64,000 nt of DNA from Rhynchospora pubera. Lineage: Eukaryota; Streptophyta; Magnoliopsida; Poales; Cyperaceae. Position numbers and translations under genes: made by a program. The notes under the pieces were generated by a model. That model had not been told where the DNA came from and searched no databases. It worked only from the letters and a program-made list of their open reading frames with translations. The stretch spans positions 125,850,752 to 125,914,751 of the forward strand of contig CM051462.1 in NCBI GenBank assembly GCA_028095005.1. Direction: 5' to 3'. Below, piece by piece: positions 56,458-64,000 of the stretch. Positions within the stretch are counted from its first letter, which is position 1, and every line of letters begins with the position of its first letter.

Positions 56458-56844
56458 GGGAATGGCTAGTGTCAAACATATAGGACACGTACACTTGTCC
56501 AACGCGATAAAATTTTAATTTCTAAAATTAGAATGACAGATCCAAACCGTTCAAATTGTTCTATGTTATAAAATCTTCATGGAGACCAAATTTTATATTT
56601 TTTCGAAATTTTTTACTATTTTTTTTTGAATTTTTCAAGATGCTCAATCTAAAAAGTTCTGAACCCTTCAATTTTGAAAATTCGAAAAAAATAGTTAGAA
56701 AATATGAAAAAATATAAAATTTTATTATCAAGTATATTTTAATATAGAGATCATATTGAGCGGTTTGGATCGACCGTTTGAAATTTTAATGTGCGACGTT
56801 TACATCGTGTTTGACGTCCTATATGTTGGATTCTAACATTACTC
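56458..56844. mobile_element. MULE-type MITE, GAGAAATTCTAG-related, 9-bp TSD
   Basis: The left end GGGAATGGCTAGTGTCAAAC resembles the 53477 copy; the right end is CTAACATTACTC. ATAAGATTA (56449-56457) and ATAAGGTTA (56845-56853) are a 9-bp duplication with one change. Core GATCCAAACCGTTCAAATTG and mirror GAGCGGTTTGGATCGACCG. Confidence 0.85.
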
Positions 56845-56853
56845 ATAAGGTTA

Positions 56854-57592
56854 ACAAGAAAAAATATAAAATTAATAGTCATTTATTTGCAAAAAAAAAC
56901 TGATTATTAATACAATGACTCCAAAATAATTAAACAGAAAATGAATTTAAAAATTATAAACAAGTCTATTAAGAAAATCAAATCATTAGAAACATACTCT
57001 ATTAAGAAAGAAAAACAATAAAAAACCTCTACCCACAAAAATTAAGAAAAGAAATAGAAAAAGATCCAAATTTATTTCAAAATTGTCATTGTCTTTACAC
57101 AATTACACGCCATTTTTTAAAATTCTTGGTCACCGACCTCAACCATGTGCATATTTGAATTCAGCAAAGAGAGAAGACAAAATTGGAACTAAGATAAATA
57201 GAAAATACGTAACAAAATGGGAACAAAATCAGAGGAAATACAGAATTTAATTCACCGTGCCATGGAGTGCAGATGGATCATGGATGGCGGGTCGACAAGG
57301 GCAGTTTAGGTATTTTTAAAATTATGAAAAATTAGAGCATGACATTGTTAGAATTTGATATGTTTTTAGTAACACATAATGGCATAAATCTAATTTTAAC
57401 CTTTTTATAGTGGCATAAATCTGATTAGCAATTTAGCAATGGCATTTTTCAAATTAGCAACTTTTTATAATAGCATAAATCTAATTATCTCTACATTTTA
57501 TATTAATCTTATGGATGTCAAACTCAAATTATTAATTTTTTAATTACTATAAGTGATAAATATGTTCGGAGCATTGAGCTTATTGTTTTTTA
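56854..57592. other. AT-rich intergenic DNA
   Basis: No gene supported. Confidence 0.4.
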
Positions 57593-57593
57593 T

Positions 57594-57781
57594 GGTTCCG
57601 TTTGGATGCGTTGAGAATAAGGTAGTAAGAAGGAAAAAGGGAAGAAATTTATTGGGAATGGGTAAATTTATTGGGAAGTGTGTAACTTTTGTGAAGAGTT
57701 TGGATGTTTAGAAATAAATTTATTGGTAAAAAGTTGTTATTTCTTATTACTTATTCCAGAAAGAAGCCATCCAAACGGAGC
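57594..57781. mobile_element. PIF/Harbinger (Tourist)-like MITE, copy D, TSD TAT
   Basis: GGTTCCGTTTGGATGCG and GCCATCCAAACGGAGCC form inverted ends and TAT abuts both sides. The interior GGGAAGTGTGTAACTTTTGT matches the other three copies. It has extra A/T-rich units (AAATTTATTGGGAATGGGTA) making it longer, about 188 bp. Confidence 0.8.
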
Positions 57782-57784
57782 CTA

Positions 57785-58375
57785 TGCTATCAAAATCAAC
57801 AATTGATTATTATTATACGCAATTTGTCTGGTCTTTTTAATAAAAATAAAAACAAAAAATGAAGATCAACCCTTTAAGAGTGCACAATTGGAGACGCGAA
57901 GCAGCGCATGCAGAAGAGAAAAATCTAATAACCGAGGCAGCAGCATGGGGGAGAAGTGAGAGCGACAGAAGTGTGTTTCCTGTTACAGGAGGCCACCACC
58001 GTCATAAAGTTGCAACGCTTAAATAATTGGCAGAGAGCGTTGCAGGAACTGTTCAAACTTCAAAGGGGACACCGAGAGAGGTTATGGCATGGAAACACAA
58101 ACACAAACTAGTCTGATTGGAAGTGAGAAAAGGCTATCTCTGATCCGTGCGTCTTGGTGCCTTTTTCTCAGGCTCTAGTTGAGTTGAGTTGCGTGTGAAA
58201 AGCAGATATTTGGAGAGAGAGAAAGCTGTCTGTCTGTCTCTTTGCTAACGACTTCCACAGACTGTGCGCTCGAGATATCTCCAGTTGAGTTCAAAAGAAT
58301 GTTTGATGCCTGACGCAGTTTGAAGACTTTTGTGTTCAAATGTAACGATGATTCTGTGATACCAAACTACCATGT
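57785..58375. other. Less AT-rich intergenic stretch
   Basis: 57880-58280 is richer in G and A than the surroundings but has no reading frame above 72 codons and no recognisable motif. Confidence 0.35.
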
Positions 58376-58576
58376 GGTGTGTGTTTGGACCGTGGAGAAT
58401 AAGATTTTGGACTTTTGGATAAGAACAATGATCAAATTCTTTATTTTTGTGCAATTCAAACAATACAAAAATAAGAAATTTGGGTCCTTATTCTTATACT
58501 AATAAAACCATGGTATAAGAGTAAAGAATTTGGACAAGCACGCATACTGAAATTTTTTATTCTTATTCCTTATTCA
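58376..58576. mobile_element. GTGTGTTTGGA-type MITE, older copy
   Basis: Begins GGTGTGTGTTTGGACCGTGG and contains AATAAGAAATTTGGGTCCTT and ACCATGGTATAAGAGTAAAG, matching the adjacent copy in order. It has lost its right terminus where the next copy starts. The 58245-58463 and 58320-58502 frames cross it and are not genes. Confidence 0.7.
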
Positions 58577-58581
58577 AGGCA

Positions 58582-58803
58582 GGGTGTGTTTGGATGAGCA
58601 TGGAATAAGAAATAAGAATAACAAATTTCGATATGCGTGCTTATTCTTATTCTTGTGCAACCCAAACAACACAAGAATAAGAAATTTGGGCCCTTATTCC
58701 TATACTAACAAAACCATGGTATAAGAATAAAGAATTTGGATAAGCATGCATACCGAAATTCCTTATTCTTATTTCTTATTCCATGCTCATCCAAACACAC
58801 CCC
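58582..58803. mobile_element. GTGTGTTTGGA-type MITE, intact copy
   Basis: GGGTGTGTTTGGATGAGCAT and ATGCTCATCCAAACACACCC are exact inverted ends. The interior is palindromic around ACAAAACCATGGTATAAG, with AATAAGAAATTTGGGCCCTT. 222 bp; the sister of the nested copy at 49202. Confidence 0.85.
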
Positions 58804-61800
58804 AGATGAATTAGTATAAAAAATAAAGACAAACAACTCCAAATTTCAGAATATATAGACAGGACACAGTCGCTTAAGCAATTCTAAAGCTTGAAGTTAA
58901 TTGCTGGAATCATTTTTTGTTTTTCAGATTTACATGTGAATATTTTTTAAATCTTTCTGGCAAAAAATTTCCCCCTGTTTTTCCCCTAATTTCGTTTCAG
59001 TGCCATAAAAGTACTCAACTGTTATTAATATATTTTCTAAAAGAGATATCGAAGCCTTTAAAGTAATTATATCTATATTAATATATCATAGAAAACAACC
59101 AAGGGCGTAACATAATGAATGAATATTAGTTCCAGACTTCCAGTAATATTTGAAGGAAAATTATTGCATATCTTAAATTACTTGATAAAATTTAATTCAT
59201 TATAGTCGACACATTACAATACAATATATTAACTCAATACAAAAATTCTATCATGCAATGAAAAGTGATGCAAGAGAAGTATTTAATTTAAGTAATTATA
59301 GTCATTATACTACGATACAAAAATTACTATTATGCACTCAAAAAATAACGAGGAAAAAATATTTATTGCTACTATGCCTCGAACAACGGAGTTCGCGAAT
59401 ATCAGATATTCGCATGAACCAAACAAACTCGGAATAAGAACACGAGCTTATTCGCTAGCGTGTTCTGAGTTCCGATTTTTTTGCGAACTCGCGAACATGG
59501 GCAACGAATTGGAAAATTAATTTTTGTAATATTGTTGAGTTCGGGAACCTAGATTAGTTGCAATCTCCCAAACATACCCCAGAAATATCAGCATAAGCAA
59601 AACAACATTGTTCTAGTAGGATCGTGTCTCTCGTCGACTGTATTCAATATTATAATTATATTTGATTATTTCCGCACAAACAAATTAATATTTATATGTT
59701 ATAATTAAGGATGTTCCAATTCAGACTTTATTACTTCATACAGTTTTTAATGTTTTTTTAAGAAAACAAAAGAGTAGTTATGGTACCATCCAGCTTTACT
59801 TGTGCCTTTATAATTTACTGATCGCTTGGGTTAATCTGAATAAAATTTTCACTCGAACCTACCATCATAATGATAATATTTAGGAAAATTTTGTTGATGA
59901 CTAAATTTTGTAACTTGGTTTAAATTCAGGTGGTTTATTTAAAATTATGAACATGCTTGGATGAATAATAAGTCTGATTTAAAATTTTTATCCACTATAA
60001 ATTTGCTTAATATTTAATATATTTGTATATAATCTGTTTCGAAAAGTGAAAATGCAATGTTTTGAATATTAAATATTGTAAAATTTAAGAAATTTATTGT
60101 AAATATTGTAAATATTTTGGGAATTAAAAGCCACAATATCAAATGCAAAGGAAGGATATCTTCTGTGTGGTAGGAATTGGGGATGTGAACAGTTATATTA
60201 GAAAAAGGTCTTTTTGAATATTTATATTAGAAAAAGTTATGTATGAGAAAAGATAGGAGTCAATCGCCGGTCAGCACTCTCTTGATAAGATAGAGAGAGA
60301 TTAGGGAGGCGCAAAAGATTTTGAAGGAATGAAAAGGGAAGGTGAGAAAAAAAAACAAAAACAAAAGGAGAACAGTGATAAAGGCAGTGTTAGAATAATT
60401 GTTCAAGAAAAGTATGAGAGAGAAACTAATTAAATATGTCCCAACTAAATGAAACCTTACGTATGATCTTTTTGAATTAAAAATATTAAAAGTTGCTCTG
60501 CCTCCATTTTGTGCTCTTTATGGTGTTTGGTACAGTAATTACATCGTCGGAATTAGAAAATTATTAGTCGGTCTTATCCGACTTTTCGAAAAAAAGGTAT
60601 CTTGCTTTATTCTCCTAAAAAAAATTACTGCCTTTAATATTCGGCCACAGCGTATAATTCTGAATCATTAGTCTAATACAATTTAATGTCTACGTTAAAT
60701 AACACACAGCACTAATAGTAGCAGGTGTGGATTATTTTTCAGATATATTATATTCAGTCGCCACATCTTCTATTATCAATTATCATCATTATTATTAACT
60801 ATAAACCTATATGAGTATCTTCGGGAGAAAGCATACATAAACATGCGAGAATCATTAAAAAGAAAGGATCGAATACAACCATGCAAATATTGCTTTCATC
60901 TTTGGTATTCTGATCAATTTAAATATTTGAGATTAAAGTATCTCAATAATAAATATATATAATGCTGAACCAGCTCTGAGTGGAAAACATTAATAATTGG
61001 TTCTTAGTATTTAATGTGGGTAGACAACATTAAATTCCATGTGAAAGGCAGTCATAGTATATATTTTTTATTATTAATGTTGTAAATTTCTGTGTGAAAA
61101 ATTGCCGGTATCAATCTTCTTCACAAGTGGTCCGTTATTGTAAAACTTATTTATATATATATTTTAAACTTGATTTACATCAGAATAAATTAATTAAAAG
61201 ATGAAAGCACTATATACGTCAAAGTAGTTATTTATTATTATTTTTTTAAAGAAAGATGAAGATCTTGTCATTCAATTTTTTTATTTTTTTTAATTAAAGG
61301 TGCATGAGTGGTTTGAATCCTTAATTTTTTAAGTTCAATCTAATGTTTTTACCGCTCGAAGACAAAATATGTATATAAAATTCATCAACTAAATTGTCAA
61401 TTTTGCATTTTTTTTTTTGTTAAATGCATAGGATAAATCGTGATAACTCGTACCAAAATCTCTACTTTCCTTGTAATTTTATTTTTGGGCACTAAATTGG
61501 GATGAAAGAAATAGGACTATGTCCCGGTCAAAGAGCTATGCACTTTCTCAATCAAAATACTAATCATCTCAATGCATGCTTCGGTGGTATACAGTGAGCT
61601 ACGAGTCTGAACAGCTTTTTCGTCAAAGGGAGAATTTATTAGTGTTGCATTTCTGTACAAGTCTGACTAATAAATACCGAAAGTTTCCTGGAATTGGGTG
61701 GAATGGTCGATGCAAAATGTGAGGAAAAGAAAACTGGGTTTTGAATTTTCAAAAGTCCACTTGGTATTGATCAAATTGCCAAGTAAAGCGCCATAAATAA

Positions 61801-62788
61801 GCTCACTATCATGCCGACTCCTCCTGGAAAGCAATATCTCAATTTGAGGTCATGAACAAGTTTGGATTCTCTGGCATCACAAAAAATGTCCAAATATCTC
61901 TCTCTCAGGTTGACACTGGACACAGCACACACGGAGTTTCCGTTTATTTATTTATTTATTTTTTGTTTCGTTTTTGTCTTTAATATATCCAGTAACAACA
62001 TGACTAGATTGCAATTAATTCAGTATGGAAGTTCTTTGGTTTTGACAATTGCCATATTCCACACGTAACGATTTAGATGCAAACCACTTCATTAATATAA
62101 ATTTTGTTAAATTATATAGCGTGTAAAATTGCAGACAAATTTTAGTGGCTCTGAAATATAATCGTCTCTTGTGATAAAATATAAATTATCACTACAAAAT
62201 TGTAATTATGAAACAAAATTCAAGATATATTAAATTAAATTACTTTAAGATTCATCAAGAGTGAGAAACTTTTTGTTCCCTTGCAAATCACTTGCAATTC
62301 GATCATTGAACAATACTAGATATCTTACTTGCATGACCGTATCATTATCTATAGGATAACAACGGAGTCACTGACCATCCGTGTTAGACTCTCACATTCT
62401 ACTTGTTTGTGTATGAATACCAATTAATCGATTATTATGAAGTTAATTTCTTTATTTTTCAATCACGTGTTCCTCGCTTTTATCACTAGATAAGTCTTGG
62501 ATACTTGAGCAATTGTATAATTAACTTTAGGTATTAGTTGTCCAATTGTTTGGGCAACGTCATCATCATTTCTTTCTTCCATTACGTTATTACATGAGTG
62601 TGAGAATATTACAACAACAAACATATTGCATCAAATTTAAAAGATTTCCTTCTAAATAACACTAAGTTTATGTACAACTTTTATTACACATCACATTATA
62701 TTTATGATACAAATCATATTTTTATCAAATTTCATATCTAATCGGTAGTTATAAAATTATTATTCGCATATCTAATACAAATAGGAAT
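58804..62788. other. AT-rich intergenic DNA, no gene seen
   Basis: The reading frames are short and motif-free. A small inverted repeat, GTTCGCGAAT (59391) facing TCGCGAAC (ending 59496), marks a probable short element whose outer ends are unclear. Confidence 0.4.
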
Positions 62789-62995
62789 GATATCCTCCGC
62801 AGTAACTGCTGAGAGCAATTCAAGCTAATGTCCATCCGATCAATAATAGATATCCTGTGATTAATATCGGATTCATATGGTTCGTAAATCTTAACCGTGA
62901 GGCGTCAAAATTAGATCGGAAGGTCATGATGAAGAAATGTAAAGAGCAATTCTTAGAGAGTCTTAGAGAGAACTCTAGAGGAGACAGATCCAGTA
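62789..62995. mobile_element. GATCCTCTNCG-type MITE, copy 2
   Basis: Shares GATATCCTCCGCAGTAACTG and CCGATCAATAATAGATATCC with the 55546 copy, and ends AACTCTAGAGGAGACAGATCC. It is diverged, and the terminal inverted repeats are imperfect. Confidence 0.6.
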
Positions 62996-63793
62996 TAAAT
63001 ATGTAACTTTTATTTAAATTTTGCTTTATAAAACTTTTTATTTACTTTTAATAAAAATTTATCATCATAACACTCGCCAACCAACATTAAAGAAAAGCAA
63101 AATAATAATTATCGTTCGGTTGCTCGATTGAATTAGGTACTAAGAGTCTCACTCCAAGTCATCGGCCTCGCCTCAACAAAAAGCCAAGCGAAAAGTCCTC
63201 GAGTTGAAATTCACAAGCAAAAATTAAAAAGGTAACGCCTTGGCGTGGAATGTACCAACCATAGAAAATCTGATGCACAAGTGAGAAGAGTTCTGTTCGC
63301 CTTTTTGCTTTATTTCTCGTTAAAACTTTCATCTCGTTTGGAGAGGGAAAAAATTAAACCGCGTTTCTCTCTCTTCTCATCTCCTCTCCCTCTCTTAGTT
63401 CTCTGCCTTGAGTTCCTCAAACAACCACCAAAAAGTTCCCATGCTTTCACCCACAACTCCAATTTTTTAAGTTCCCTGTTTTCTTCTCCCAAACCGACCT
63501 AAAAAGTGACCACATACACCTTTCCTTTCTCTCTCTCTCTCTCAATGCATGAAAAATACGACTTCTTTCCCTGATTCTCTTGCTCGGCACTCCACGAGCA
63601 CAGGTTGGATAAAACAAGGAACCCTGCTTTCCCAAAGAATTCTCCATTTCCATACAAAAATCCAAAGCTATTATGAGAGAATACACTAGAGAAAGTAACG
63701 ATAAATCTTCTCTGGCTCCAATCTGCCTCTCCATCGCTCTCCATCTCTCCTTCTACGAAACCTAATTCGCTTCATCTCCGCAAACTCACAGAG
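62996..63793 (+). promoter_or_regulatory. Possible promoter and pyrimidine-rich 5' leader
   Basis: From about 63250 composition shifts from AT-rich to C/T-rich, with CTCTCTCTCTCTC at 63531-63543 and many TCTCC runs, the usual look of a plant core-promoter Y patch and 5'UTR. GCTTTATAAAAC at 63022 is a possible but distant TATA box. Minus frames here are artefacts of the pyrimidine richness. Confidence 0.35.
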
Positions 63794-63823
63794 CATGGGT
63801 TCTCTTATTGAATCCATGAAATA
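63794..63823 (+). CDS. Possible 9-codon uORF
   Basis: An ATG followed by eight codons and TAG (MGSLIESMK) lies in the C/T-rich leader, 160 bases before the candidate main ATG. If the leader is real, this could reduce downstream translation. It is too short to prove. Confidence 0.25.
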
Positions 63824-63983
63824 GTAATTCCCTTTCCCTTCTGTCTAATCATAATTACAAAACAGAGAAACAGAGCATATCTCTGTTGGGTTGACCTCCG
63901 ATTTTACCACTGCCAAACTCCTCAAAATCCCGAATCAAATCCTAATTTCCCAGCTTTGAACTTTCCCAATTTGAAAACCACCC

Positions 63984-64000
63984 ATGAGGGCGGATTTGAG
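63984..64000 (+). CDS. Possible start of a gene cut off by the window edge
   Basis: ATG AGG GCG GAT TTG AG (MRADL...) begins 17 bases before the end and follows about 700 bases of leader-like sequence. Only five codons are visible, so no family can be named, and the start-codon context (CCC before ATG) is weak. Confidence 0.25.

Noticed and set aside
61310..61325. GGTTTGAATCC resembling a tRNA B box
   Set aside because: No A box at the right distance and no cloverleaf can be folded around it.

Overview
The window looks like intergenic nuclear DNA of a flowering plant. It is strongly AT-rich, has no bacterial-type gene packing, and is dominated by transposable elements: a Ty1/copia retrotransposon with an initiator tRNA-Met primer site, CACTA, Mutator-like (MULE), hAT-like and PIF/Harbinger-like non-autonomous DNA elements, and microsatellites. 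A captured fragment of a plant callose synthase gene supports a plant origin. No complete host gene can be defended. I cannot name the species.

Layout. 1-3 kb: AT-rich sequence with a weak, unrecognised minus-strand exon-like series (about 830-1980). 3.0-4.4 kb: three MITEs in a row, separated by (TA)n tracts. 6.1-7.05 kb: two further MITE-like units. 7.14-9.2 kb: a decayed copia element with diverged LTRs and a broken RT/RNase H region. 10.6-11.4 kb: a 340-bp tandem duplication, one copy of which took a Tourist-like MITE with a 3-bp target duplication. 13.9-15.65 kb: a 5'-truncated CACTA relative. 18.4-21.7 kb: two GAAACG-rich repeats and another Tourist-like MITE. 21.999-23.735 kb: a 1.74-kb fold-back element, nearly all of it two 851/852-bp inverted arms. 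24.0-26.05 kb: a MULE-type MITE and a poly(A) retroposon. 29.08-36.30 kb: a recent copia element on the minus strand with near-identical LTRs, but with two nonsense codons and one frameshift. 37.37-40.14 kb: a complete non-autonomous CACTA element carrying exons of a callose synthase gene between palindromic subterminal arrays. 41.4-58.8 kb: more MULE-, hAT- and PIF-type MITEs, a degenerate 24-30-bp tandem array, and a 21-22-bp minisatellite. 63-64 kb: a pyrimidine-rich stretch with a short uORF and a possible start codon 17 bases before the window edge, perhaps the 5' end of a gene that continues outside.

How the parts relate. The DNA is a nest of insertions, and few parts act together. Two patterns stand out. 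First, the young copia element carries 20 copies of an 11-bp near-palindromic core at an almost exact 20-bp period, in six separate clusters: both LTRs, the leader, the gag-PR linker, the IN-RT linker and the end of pol. Second, about ten MITEs share one internal palindromic core but have different terminal repeats; where the ends can be read they are flanked by 9-bp target duplications, as expected for Mutator-like transposition.
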